Source: Paenibacillus sp. FSL M7-0420 (GTDB lineage Bacteria; Bacillota; Bacilli; Paenibacillales; Paenibacillaceae). Taken from it: a stretch of DNA of 64,000 nucleotides. The stretch is taken from positions 806,001 to 870,000 of the forward strand of contig NZ_JBBOCJ010000001.1 in the NCBI RefSeq assembly GCF_038002345.1, read 5' to 3'. Shown here one piece after another: positions 9,587-17,152 of the stretch (position 1 is its first letter; each line of letters opens with the position of its first letter). The notes beneath the pieces were generated by a model that saw only the letters and a list, made by a program, of their open reading frames with translations, searched no databases and was not told where the DNA came from. The translations under genes were made by a program, and so were the position numbers.

Positions 9587-9616
9587 TTGACACGCAGAAA
9601 AAAACAGTGATATGCT
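9587..9616 (+). promoter_or_regulatory. SigA-type promoter for the small Cys protein
   Basis: A perfect -35 box TTGACA (9587-9592) is separated by 18 bases from TATGCT (9611-9616). Just downstream lie two overlapping TTCTAGA palindromic motifs (9634-9641 and 9648-9655), forming an inverted pair that could be an operator or a leader hairpin. Confidence 0.55.
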
Positions 9617-9674
9617 CTAGATAATATTAGCAGTTCTAGAATAGTTCTTCTAGACTATGCCGGAGATGAGACTA

Positions 9675-9845
9675 TTGAGAGAGTATTACTGCATCAGTTG
9701 CCGCAGTCTCCATAAGGTGGTAGGACCTAATCATACCTTGCGTATTTTGTCCACCGGGTATCATATCGTTGGCGAACAGCGCTATCAAATTTGTATATGT
9801 AATAATGCCAAGCTGGAGCAAGCTGTGACGGCGGTGACCGAATAG
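9675..9845 (+). CDS. Small Cys-containing protein of unknown function
   Basis: I do not recognise this protein. Read from TTG 9675 it has 56 residues. GGAGATGAG ends just before that codon; the alternatives ATG 9657 and ATG 9666 either have no ribosome site or overlap it. It contains two Cys pairs, YCISC near the N-terminus and CIC near residue 42, too few and too widely placed for a standard zinc ribbon but suggestive of metal or disulfide chemistry. No signal peptide or membrane segment. It is a single-gene unit between a clear promoter (9587) and a hairpin at 9891. Coding status is supported by that context, not by homology. Confidence 0.5.
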   Translation: MREYYCISCRSLHKVVGPNHTLRILSTGYHIVGEQRYQICICNNAKLEQAVTAVTE

Positions 9846-9890
9846 ACTGTGCCGGGTGTACTCACCGGTAACCGAAGACTTCTCTTTTGA

Positions 9891-9921
9891 AGAGCCTGTC
9901 CCTGGAGGGAGAGGCTCTTTG
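9891..9921 (+). terminator. Hairpin terminator after the small Cys protein
   Basis: AGAGCCT pairs with AGGCTCT, with further inner pairing of CCCT and AGGG, followed by TTTGT. The T tract is short, so efficiency is uncertain. Confidence 0.5.
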
Positions 9922-9954
9922 TCATGCCTGGAGCTGAATTGGATAATTTTGCAT

Positions 9955-10051
9955 ACGCTATCATTTGAGAAGCTGGATAGAGTTGGTTAATTTTTCATGA
10001 AAAAAGAATAATTATACCCATTTTATTTTCAAAGTAAACGCTATCATTAGA
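9955..10051 (+). repeat. Direct repeat ACGCTATCATTWGA, two copies before the histidine kinase
   Basis: ACGCTATCATTTGA (9955-9968) and ACGCTATCATTAGA (10038-10051) are 83 bases apart in the AT-rich region ahead of the kinase gene. The second overlaps AGTAAACGCTATCA (10033-10046), one mismatch from the cre consensus. They may be two binding sites for one regulator, for example CcpA or the cognate response regulator. The rest of 9922-10151 shows no further structure that I can support. Confidence 0.4.
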
Positions 10052-10151
10052 AATCGAAACTTGTTATTGTGATTTTTCTCATGTATGATGCTTTTAAACA
10101 TAGCTTAGAATAAACTCGAATTTTCCACAAACTGGAGAATAGGGTGGTGGG

Positions 10152-11798
10152 ATGAACATTAAATTAACAGTCGAAGACCGTACGATCGCCTTTTTCAGAA
10201 TCTTTTCTTTGTCCCTCACATCGTTTATGTACCTCATGGTTTCTGCGGGGCCTTCCGTAATATACAAATCCCTACTAATCATTGTGCTATTCTTATTTGC
10301 CCAACTATTCCCGTACTATTACCGGAGGTTCCATGCAAGAGCCCGTACTCTAATGCTGATGGTCAGTATGGAGACGGCACTCATTGCGGTGTTGATGTTA
10401 TTTACTGGAGGATACGATAGTCCTTTTAAGCTATATGTACTTAATCCGGTGTTGTTTGCGGCGGGTGCGCTCTCTTTGTATTGTGTCTGGAGTCTGATCC
10501 TGGGGTATATTGCCATGGTGGCGGTATCGGGCTACATGGAAGCCGGTTCTCCGGGTCTTACGATAGCTGAAATTATGCTTGCCAATGGTAACCTGTTTCT
10601 AGCCCTGGCTCTCGCGGTTATAGTTATGCAGATGGTTAAGGGGATAAAGCGGCAGCGGGAGGAAGCGAACGCGCGGACCAACGATACCATGGAGCATATC
10701 AAATCGCTTTATCACATCGTGGAAACATCAAGCCAGCATGACTTCATGAATATTGGCCAAGTCATTACCGACTATGTGGTCAAGCTTACCAAGCTGGAGA
10801 AGGCCCTGTTCTGGTTCGCCAAAAAAAGCGGTGAGCCTGCTCCGCAGAGCCGCCAGACGGGATGGCAGCATGAGGAGGAGCGCTTTCTGTTCATGGAGCT
10901 GGAGAAGCATGAGCATGAATGGAGGCTGCAGCGTGAACCGGTATTCAAGAGTATGCCGGGGATCGGCGACTTCCTGCTGATGCCGGTAAGAATGAGCACC
11001 CGGTTCGTCGGTATGATTGGCGTGAAGCTGGAAGCCTCGGAAGGGCTGGAGGGCCGCCGGTGGTATATCCAGCAACTGATGTTCCTGTCGGAGCTGAGTG
11101 CGATTATTCTTGAGCGCCACGAGCTGGGCGTGATCGAGAACCGGCTGATCATCACGAACGAGCAGAACCGGATCGCCGATGAGATGCACGACAGTGTCTC
11201 CCAGAGTCTTTTCGGCATCGTCTATGCGACCCATTCCCTGAAGCAGACGTGGCGCAAAATGTCTGAGCGGGAGCTGGAGGAGCAGATTGAGCTTATCCAT
11301 GATTCAGCCACCAAGGTAGCCAAGGAGCTGCGGATTACCATCTACAGCCTCAGCTCGAAGAAGAGCGGCGGCCCGAGCTGGCTCGGGATGGTGCGCTCGC
11401 ATCTGAAGAGCCTCTCCCGGCTTAATGATGTTGAGATTGAACTGAAAATAACGGGGGATGATTTCAGTCTCCCTTATCCTTACCACAAGGCACTCTTCCG
11501 GATTATCTCCGAAGCGACCGGCAACGCCATAAGACACGGTGCTGCCAGCCGGGTGGATGTAGAACTGTCGCTTAAGCCGAAATGGATTAGACTATCGATT
11601 GTCGACGATGGCATCGGTTTCGATGCAGATCTGATCTGGGCTGAATCCGAGGATCACTCAGGCGGACTGGGAATGAAGAATATGCAATATCTGGCACAGT
11701 CCCTTGGAGGCGATTTCCAGTTAACCAGCAGCGAGAACGCTGGAACCAGAATTTTAATCTCTATACCTGTCGGTGTGGCTGAACTGAAAAATGCATAA
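10152..11798 (+). CDS. Sensor histidine kinase, NarL-partner (HisKA_3) type
   Basis: Two-component sensor of 548 residues. The N-terminal about 165 residues hold five to six hydrophobic segments (for example LLIIVLFLFAQLFPYYY and LFLALALAVIVMQMV) with very short loops, suggesting intramembrane or membrane-stress sensing. A linker or GAF-like region follows (about 185-325). The phospho-acceptor is in RIADEMHDSVSQSLFGI (H346), the HisKA_3 signature of DesK/LiaS/NarX-type kinases. The HATPase_c domain follows, with EATGNAIRHG (N box) and VDDGIGFD (G box). ATG 10152 follows AGGGTGGTGGG. The response regulator gene begins 23 bases downstream, so the two are co-transcribed. The stimulus is unknown. 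Confidence 0.88.
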   Translation: MNIKLTVEDRTIAFFRIFSLSLTSFMYLMVSAGPSVIYKSLLIIVLFLFAQLFPYYYRRFHARARTLMLMVSMETALIAVLMLFTGGYDSPFKLYVLNPVLFAAGALSLYCVWSLILGYIAMVAVSGYMEAGSPGLTIAEIMLANGNLFLALALAVIVMQMVKGIKRQREEANARTNDTMEHIKSLYHIVETSSQHDFMNIGQVITDYVVKLTKLEKALFWFAKKSGEPAPQSRQTGWQHEEERFLFMELEKHEHEWRLQREPVFKSMPGIGDFLLMPVRMSTRFVGMIGVKLEASEGLEGRRWYIQQLMFLSELSAIILERHELGVIENRLIITNEQNRIADEMHDSVSQSLFGIVYATHSLKQTWRKMSERELEEQIELIHDSATKVAKELRITIYSLSSKKSGGPSWLGMVRSHLKSLSRLNDVEIELKITGDDFSLPYPYHKALFRIISEATGNAIRHGAASRVDVELSLKPKWIRLSIVDDGIGFDADLIWAESEDHSGGLGMKNMQYLAQSLGGDFQLTSSENAGTRILISIPVGVAELKNA

Positions 11799-11821
11799 AC
11801 TTTAGGCAGGAGGTCGTTCAA

Positions 11822-12457
11822 GTGAAAATCGTCATTGTTGATGATCACCCTTTGGTGAGAAGAGGATTGGCATCTGTGATATCGATGCAGTCCAATCTGC
11901 AGTTTGCCGGCGAAGCAACGAATGGCCAAGAAGCTCTTCTCGTGATTGAGGAGATACAGCCTGATCTTGTGCTGATTGATCTGAAGCTTGCCGATGAATC
12001 GGGCCTGGATATTATCAAGGAAGCCCGCGTGCGCGGATTCTCATGCAAGTTCATCCTGCTGACATCCTCAGCCAGCCGGGAAGATTTCCTGAAGGCGGAG
12101 GAAGTGCTGGTAGACGGTTATGTACTGAAGGAAGCTCTGCCTGAGGAATTGCTGTTTGCAATTCAACTGGTCCACAAGGGCAGGAAGTATTACGATCCCG
12201 GGCTGATGGAAGATAAGATGCGCATGAGCGGCAGCAGTCCGACGGATGAGCTTACACCCAAAGAGAAGGAAGTTCTGATCGAGCTGGGACAGGGGGCCTG
12301 CAACCGCGAGATTGCTTCACGCCTGTTCATCAGCGAATTCACCGTCAAGAAGCATGTCAGCCAGATTCTGGCGAAGCTGCAGGTGGCGGACCGGACGCAG
12401 GCGGCCTTATACGCCAATGCTGTCGGGCTTACCAAATATGAGATGTCATACGATTAA
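11822..12457 (+). CDS. Response regulator, NarL/FixJ family
   Basis: A 211-residue regulator: receiver domain (about 1-120) with acidic pair D7-D8, phospho-acceptor D53 in VLIDLKLADESG and the conserved Lys in YVLKEA; then a LuxR-type helix-turn-helix (about 140-205, LTPKEKEVLIELGQGACNRE, IASRLFISEFTVKKHVSQIL). It starts at GTG with AGGAGGT 6 bases upstream. It is the output partner of the preceding kinase and is followed by a strong terminator. Targets are unknown; the EPS operon begins about 650 bases downstream in the same direction and is a candidate by position only. Confidence 0.9.
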   Translation: MKIVIVDDHPLVRRGLASVISMQSNLQFAGEATNGQEALLVIEEIQPDLVLIDLKLADESGLDIIKEARVRGFSCKFILLTSSASREDFLKAEEVLVDGYVLKEALPEELLFAIQLVHKGRKYYDPGLMEDKMRMSGSSPTDELTPKEKEVLIELGQGACNREIASRLFISEFTVKKHVSQILAKLQVADRTQAALYANAVGLTKYEMSYD

Positions 12458-12488
12458 TAATCATCCCTGTGAATGATCGGGGACGGAG

Positions 12489-12515
12489 CACGGACAATAC
12501 TGTCCGTGTTTTTTT
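12489..12515 (+). terminator. Terminator after the two-component pair
   Basis: A perfect 8-bp stem CACGGACA/TGTCCGTG with a 4-base loop, followed by seven T. Confidence 0.85.
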
Positions 12516-12563
12516 GCGTTCCGGGAAATCAAAGAAGGGGGGAAGATTATCGGGTGCGGGCCG

Positions 12564-12800
12564 AATGTATGCGAAAAACAGCATACATCGGGCGGCTGTG
12601 AGGTCCACGGCCCGAATGTATGCGAAAAACAGCATACATTATGTTCGCAAGCAGGCACACGCCCTGAATGTATGTGAAAAACAGCATACATTAGCTCGCA
12701 AGCAGGCACACGGCCTGAATGTATGTGAAAAACAGCATACATTAGCTCGCAAGCAGGCACACGGCCCAAATGTATGCGAAAAACAGCATACATTGTGCTC
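12564..12800. repeat. 51-bp tandem repeat array, family A (5 units)
   Basis: Units begin at 12564, 12615, 12667, 12718 and 12769 (spacing 51, 52, 51, 51), each opening with AATGTATG. Every unit contains the inverted repeat ATGTATGC...GCATACAT (or its T variant, which keeps a wobble pair) centred 13.5 bases into the unit. The spacer half is (T/C)GCAAGCAGGCACACGGCC-like in the middle copies and diverged at the ends. The array lies between the response-regulator terminator and the EPS leader. No start codon with a ribosome site precedes any reading frame through it, so I treat it as non-coding. Confidence 0.9.
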
Positions 12801-12836
12801 GCGCGGAATGCTGACACGAAGGTGCACCGGCATCCT

Positions 12837-12858
12837 TCACCCGGCTGGGTGATTTTTG
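12837..12858 (+). terminator. Intergenic hairpin with T tract downstream of repeat array A
   Basis: TCACCC pairs with GGGTGA around GGCT and is followed by five T. It could end transcription through the repeat array before the EPS leader. Confidence 0.6.
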
Positions 12859-13102
12859 TGTTTGGGTAAGTAAACACCTGAAGGAGGCAAGGCTCACCGG
12901 GGGTGTTAGCATTTTCCATGGATATGGTACTAAAGTATACCATTCACCCCCTCTAGCGGACCAAACGGGGGTACTCGAAAGTGAAGTGTAAAGTGATGCG
13001 AGGGGGCATGTGATAAATCCTGCGCATTGATAGAATAAAAGCAAGACATCTGAAACTTTCATGATTGCTTTCAAAACGAACACAAGCGGAAGGAGGGTTA
13101 CT
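12859..13102 (+). other. Leader region of the EPS operon
   Basis: No gene is seen here. Possible secondary structure: ACACC (near 12870) with GGTGT (near 12901), and ACCCCC (12946-12951) with GGGGGT (12967-12972). TTGATAGAATAAAAG near 13026-13040 is AT-rich and could hold a -10 element, but no convincing -35 was found. The operon promoter and any attenuation structure probably lie here (inference). Confidence 0.35.
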
Positions 13103-13843
13103 GTGGAAAAGACGATTCTGGATTACATTAACCTGATAAAGAAAAAATTATGGTTAATCATGGTATTTGTACTGATCTCCTGCGCCACCACCTTCTACGT
13201 CAGTAAAAACTTCGTTGCACCCGTCTACTCCGCCTCTGGACAGCTACTGGTCAACAACGTTGTGAATGTCCCCGAGAGCAATAATCTCAACGCACTGAAC
13301 TTCAGTCTTAACCTCATCGAGAGCTATAAGGAAATCATGAAGTCGCCAACCATTATGAAGAGTGTAATCGCGGAGCATCCCGAGTTCGGTCTGACGGCGG
13401 GCCAACTGGCTGCCAAGCTGCAGATTAAATCCTCGGAGAAAAGCCAGGTGATTAATCTGACCGTGGAGGATAAGGATTACGGCACCGCAGCTACGATTGT
13501 AAACGCGGTTTCGCAGACCTTTATCCGCAGCCTGCCGGCACTGATGAATCTGGATAATGTAACATTCCTGACTCCGGCTGATCCTGCAGCCCAGCCTCTG
13601 CCGGTCAACGGCGGGGTGACCATGAATATTCTGATCAGCTTCGTGGTGTCACTGATGGCAGCGGTCGGGATTATCCTGCTGATGGAGACGCTGAACGGTA
13701 CGCTGAGAAACGAGAAGGAAGCGGAATTTGAGCTTGGCCTTCCGGTCATTGCCAGTATTCCGGCGATCCGCAAACGCGATTTCGGCAGTGCGGATAATGA
13801 CAAGGCAAGAGTAGGGGAGGGCAAATATGTTACGGCTGAATAG
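13103..13843 (+). CDS. Polysaccharide co-polymerase / tyrosine-kinase modulator (Wzz, CpsC/YveK type)
   Basis: Controls EPS chain length and activates the cognate BY-kinase. Read from GTG 13103 (AGGAGGG 5 bases upstream) it has 246 residues. A first membrane helix near residues 14-36 (LWLIMVFVLISCATTFYVSK), an extracytoplasmic part of about 130 residues, and a second helix ISFVVSLMAAVGIILLMETL near 180-200 give the Wzz topology. The short cytoplasmic tail ends [13 protein letters not shown]. The Pro-rich stretch before helix 2 (PADPAAQPLPVNG) is typical. It overlaps the next gene by 17 bases, indicating translational coupling with the CpsD-like ATPase. First gene of the EPS operon. Confidence 0.9.
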   Translation: MEKTILDYINLIKKKLWLIMVFVLISCATTFYVSKNFVAPVYSASGQLLVNNVVNVPESNNLNALNFSLNLIESYKEIMKSPTIMKSVIAEHPEFGLTAGQLAAKLQIKSSEKSQVINLTVEDKDYGTAATIVNAVSQTFIRSLPALMNLDNVTFLTPADPAAQPLPVNGGVTMNILISFVVSLMAAVGIILLMETLNGTLRNEKEAEFELGLPVIASIPAIRKRDFGSADNDKARVGEGKYVTAE

Positions 13844-14468
13844 AAGTCTTATTACAGATATGAACCCGTCCTCGCATGTCTCCGAATCCTTCCGCTCGCT
13901 GCGCACGTATATCCGCCAGCTCGGCTTGCTGAAGGGGCCCGGCGGACAGGTGCTGCTCTTCACCTCAGCGGAGAGCGGCGAAGGCAAGACCACGATTCTC
14001 TCCAATCTGGCCGTATCCTTCGTACAGGACGGCAAGAAGGTGGCGGTGGTGGATTGTAACCTGCGGAAGCCTGGCCTGCACAGCGTCTTCGATGTGGAAG
14101 GCAGCCAGGGGCTGGCAGCTTACTTGAGCGGCTACGAGGAAGCGAAGGACGTTCTGGTATACGGCAGCCTGGCGAATCTGGCGGTAATCCCTGCCGGAGT
14201 AAGTACGGTCAGCCCGCCTGACCTGCTCGGCAGCGAAAGAATGGCCGGACTGCTTACGGAGCTGAAGGCAAGCTTCGATCTGATTCTGCTGGATTCGCCG
14301 CAGGGGGTCGATTACAGCGATGCACGGATTCTGGCCCCGCTCTCGGACGGGGTGGTCATTGTCGCCAGACACGGCCGGACGAAGCGCGAAGCGCTCCGCA
14401 AGCTGAAAGGTCTCATGGAACAGACAGGTGTAAGGATTCTCGGAATAGCAATGAACCAGACCAAGTAG
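13827..14468 (+). CDS. CpsD/CapB-like BY-kinase ATPase lacking a tyrosine cluster
   Basis: Cytoplasmic bacterial tyrosine-kinase-type P-loop ATPase of 213 residues. Seen: the oligomerisation motif EX2RX2R in ESFRSLR (residues 20-26), Walker [11 protein letters not shown] (47-56), Walker A' VVDCNLRKP (74-82) and Walker B LILLDSP. Two oddities: the second Asp of the usual Walker A' DxD is Asn (D-C-N), and the C-terminus ends GIAMNQTK with no Tyr-rich tail, which is the normal autophosphorylation site. It may act as a regulatory ATPase rather than a full kinase, or phosphorylate other proteins such as sugar enzymes (inference). It partners with the preceding Wzz-type protein. Confidence 0.85.
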   Translation: MLRLNRSLITDMNPSSHVSESFRSLRTYIRQLGLLKGPGGQVLLFTSAESGEGKTTILSNLAVSFVQDGKKVAVVDCNLRKPGLHSVFDVEGSQGLAAYLSGYEEAKDVLVYGSLANLAVIPAGVSTVSPPDLLGSERMAGLLTELKASFDLILLDSPQGVDYSDARILAPLSDGVVIVARHGRTKREALRKLKGLMEQTGVRILGIAMNQTK

Positions 14469-14514
14469 AACACCGAAGCGGCAATGTGAACGAAACTATT
14501 GGGAGGTATGTGTG

Positions 14515-15405
14515 ATGAAAAAGGTAAAAAAGGTAATTATCCCGGCGGCCGGGTTAGGCACACGTTTCCTTCCGGCGACCAAGGCAATGCCCAAGGAAAT
14601 GCTGCCTATTATCAACAAACCGACGATCCAGTATATCGTGGAGGAGGCCATTGCCTCCGGGATTGAAGACATCATCATTGTAACCGGTAAAGGCAAACGG
14701 GCGATTGAGGATCATTTCGACAATGCCTTCGAGCTTGAGTCCAGACTGCTGGAAGACGGTAAGCTGGAGCTGCTCAAAGAGGTGCAGCGGTCCTCCAAGG
14801 TGGAAATTCACTACATCCGGCAAAAGGAACCCAAGGGTCTAGGCCACGCCGTATGGTGTGCCAGACGGTTCATCGGCGATGAGCCGTTCGGCGTTATGCT
14901 CGGCGATGATATTGTAACCGGACAGGTCCCTTGCCTGAAGCAGCTGATCGACCAGTATGAAGAGACCCAGAATTCGGTGATCGGGGTACAGGTTATCCCG
15001 GATGAATTTACGAACCGCTACGGGATTATCGAGCCGGATATGCAGGACGGGAAGCTCTACCGGGTGAACAATTTCGTAGAGAAGCCTCCGCTTGGAACAG
15101 CGCCTTCCAATCTGGCAATCATGGGCCGCTATGTCTTTACCCCTAAGATCTTCAAGTATCTCGATCTTCAGGAGAAGGGCGCAGGCGGTGAGATTCAGCT
15201 GACGGATGCCATTCAGAAGCTGAACCAGAGCGAACGTGTCTACGCTTATAACTTCGACGGTACAAGATATGATGTTGGCGAACGGCTCGGCTATATTTTG
15301 ACCACACTGGAATTTGCCTTAGAGAGCGAAGATCTGCGTTATCAGGTCATGGATGCTATGGCGGAATGGCTGAACAAAGCGGGACAGACCACGCTCAGCA
15401 GCTGA
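14515..15405 (+). CDS. galU: UTP-glucose-1-phosphate uridylyltransferase
   Basis: Makes UDP-glucose from UTP and glucose-1-phosphate for EPS assembly. It has 296 residues, normal for GalU/GtaB. The nucleotide-binding motif [20 protein letters not shown] is at the N-terminus. Further family motifs are [17 protein letters not shown] and VEKPP. GTG 14512 and ATG 14515 are both possible starts; GGGAGG is 8 bases before the ATG, which I prefer. It supplies substrate to the UDP-sugar dehydrogenase at the end of the same operon and to glucosyltransferases. Confidence 0.95.
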   Translation: MKKVKKVIIPAAGLGTRFLPATKAMPKEMLPIINKPTIQYIVEEAIASGIEDIIIVTGKGKRAIEDHFDNAFELESRLLEDGKLELLKEVQRSSKVEIHYIRQKEPKGLGHAVWCARRFIGDEPFGVMLGDDIVTGQVPCLKQLIDQYEETQNSVIGVQVIPDEFTNRYGIIEPDMQDGKLYRVNNFVEKPPLGTAPSNLAIMGRYVFTPKIFKYLDLQEKGAGGEIQLTDAIQKLNQSERVYAYNFDGTRYDVGERLGYILTTLEFALESEDLRYQVMDAMAEWLNKAGQTTLSS

Positions 15406-15490
15406 GACGGTTCCCCGAAAGCGAGCGACACAAGCCGGAGTCAAGAAGTAAGGCTGCATAAACCTTTACGAGAAATGAGGAGAGATGAGC

Positions 15491-16177
15491 ATGCAAAAAC
15501 TGCCGGAAGACTATGAGGCCGTCCTGCCGAAACTTTACATGCTGCATTCGGGTGAAGAAAGCAAGGGAATGGAATCCTATCTGGTCATGAAGCGGATCAT
15601 CGACATCTTGTTCTCTGCCCTGGGGCTGCTGTTCCTGCTCCCGCTCTTCGCAGTGGTGGCTGTTCTGATTAAGCTGGAAGATCCGAAGGGCAAGGTGTTC
15701 TTCCGCCAAATGCGGGTCGGCAAGGACGAGAAGCTGTTCCCCATGTACAAGTTCAGATCCATGGTCTCTAATGCCGAGGAGCTGAAGGAGAGTCTCATGG
15801 CCTATAACGAAGTAAGCGGCGCGATGTTCAAGATCAAGAATGATCCCCGCATTACGCGGATTGGAAGATTCATGCGCAAGACCAGTATTGATGAACTGCC
15901 GCAGCTCTGGAACGTGCTGATGGGGCATATGAGTCTGGTGGGTCCCCGTCCTCCGCTCGTTGAAGAGGTGGAGCAGTACACGGAATACGACAAGCAGCGG
16001 CTGATGGTAACCCCCGGCTGCACCGGCTACTGGCAGGTAAATGCCAGAAACAGCGTCGGCTTTGACGAGATGGTTCAGCTGGATCTCACGTATATCCACA
16101 TGCGCAGCACGATGCTGGATCTGAAGATTATTGTCAAGACTGGCCTGATGCTCCTGGGTTCCAAAAATGCTTATTAA
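15491..16177 (+). CDS. Initiating sugar-phosphate transferase (PF02397 type)
   Basis: Transfers the first sugar phosphate from a UDP-sugar to undecaprenyl phosphate, starting the EPS repeat unit. It is a short monotopic form (about 229 residues) with one hydrophobic segment, [20 protein letters not shown], followed by the catalytic core. Conserved elements are [33 protein letters not shown] and SLVGPRPP. The N-terminal four-helix domain of WcaJ-type enzymes is absent. ATG 15491 is preferred because GAGGAG lies 8 bases upstream; ATG 15485 is too close. The donor sugar (glucose, galactose or GlcNAc) cannot be told from sequence alone. Confidence 0.93.
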   Translation: MQKLPEDYEAVLPKLYMLHSGEESKGMESYLVMKRIIDILFSALGLLFLLPLFAVVAVLIKLEDPKGKVFFRQMRVGKDEKLFPMYKFRSMVSNAEELKESLMAYNEVSGAMFKIKNDPRITRIGRFMRKTSIDELPQLWNVLMGHMSLVGPRPPLVEEVEQYTEYDKQRLMVTPGCTGYWQVNARNSVGFDEMVQLDLTYIHMRSTMLDLKIIVKTGLMLLGSKNAY

Positions 16178-16195
16178 AAATATGGGAATTAGGTG

Positions 16196-17137
16196 ATGCC
16201 GATGTTCGTACACGGAGATGGACCTGAGATTTCCATTATCATATGCACCTATAACCGGTCGGCGCTGCTGGTGAAGACTCTTCATTCGCTGCTGCCGCTG
16301 GAGAATTTGCACCAGGCCGAGATCATCGTCGTGGATAACCAGTCCACGGATGATACGGCGGCCGCCATTAAGGGGTTCATCGAAACCTATGGTGCGGATA
16401 TGGATATCCGTTATCTGCTGGAGCCGGTTCAAGGGCTGTCAGCAGCCCGGAACACGGGGATTCTGGCTTCCAAATCGCAGCTCATCGCCTTCCTGGATGA
16501 TGATGCGATCCCTTGCCGGACCTGGATTACAACCATTGTGAACACCTTTGCGGATAAGCCCGAGGTGATGGCTATGGGCGGCAGGATTGCTCCGATCTTC
16601 GAGAGCAAGCGCCCGGATTGGCTGATCAAGCCGTTCGAGCTTCCTTATACGATTGTCGATCTGGGGAGCCGGATCAAAGAGTATCCGAAGCGCCTTCACC
16701 CTTGCGGGGCCAACATGGCGATGCGCAAGCCGGTATTCGATATCAGCCTGTTCCCGCTGGAGCTGGGCCGCAAGGGCGATTCGCTGCTCTCGGGTGAAGA
16801 GACCTGGCTGTTCAGCCAGCTGCAGCAGGAAGGGCATTCGATTCTCTATCATCCCGAAATGGCCGTGGATCATTTCGTTCCGGCTAACCGGCTGACGGAG
16901 GACTGGATCATGAAGCGGTACTACAGCCAAGGCATATCAAACGCTATGAAGAGTGAAGGAATGAAAGGGCATCTGCTGCTCCTGGGCAAGACAGGTGCCA
17001 AAGTCATCTACATCCTGGCAGATTCTGTTCTCTCCCGCAGTAAGGGGAGAAGGCTGCTGAATAAATGCCGGCTGGAGAGTATTCGCGGAACTCTTCATAT
17101 GATTCTTAACCGGAAGAGGGAATCCGCAGCGGGGTGA
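16196..17137 (+). CDS. Glycosyltransferase family 2
   Basis: GT-A fold inverting glycosyltransferase with ISIIICTYNRSALL at the N-terminus, VVDNQSTDDT (nucleotide binding), and FLDDDAIPCRTW containing the DxD-type metal site. PCGANMAMRK and LSGEETWLF follow, common in EPS family-2 enzymes. About 313 residues with a basic C-terminus and no obvious membrane segment. The start is ambiguous (GTG 16193, ATG 16196 or ATG 16202); AGGTG precedes all three. It probably adds a sugar to the growing lipid-linked repeat unit at the cytoplasmic face. Donor and acceptor are unknown. Confidence 0.88.
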   Translation: MPMFVHGDGPEISIIICTYNRSALLVKTLHSLLPLENLHQAEIIVVDNQSTDDTAAAIKGFIETYGADMDIRYLLEPVQGLSAARNTGILASKSQLIAFLDDDAIPCRTWITTIVNTFADKPEVMAMGGRIAPIFESKRPDWLIKPFELPYTIVDLGSRIKEYPKRLHPCGANMAMRKPVFDISLFPLELGRKGDSLLSGEETWLFSQLQQEGHSILYHPEMAVDHFVPANRLTEDWIMKRYYSQGISNAMKSEGMKGHLLLLGKTGAKVIYILADSVLSRSKGRRLLNKCRLESIRGTLHMILNRKRESAAG

Positions 17138-17152
17138 GGGGAGGTACGCGCG

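Noticed and set aside
12564..12800. CRISPR array
   Set aside because: Repeats are contiguous 51-bp units; the sequence between dyads is also repeated, so there are no unique spacers. No cas genes are in the window. The same holds for arrays B, C and D.
12461..12943. Open frames through repeat array A (Cys- and His-rich repeating peptides)
   Set aside because: Produced by the tandem repeat; several frames on both strands are open at once and none has a start with a ribosome site.
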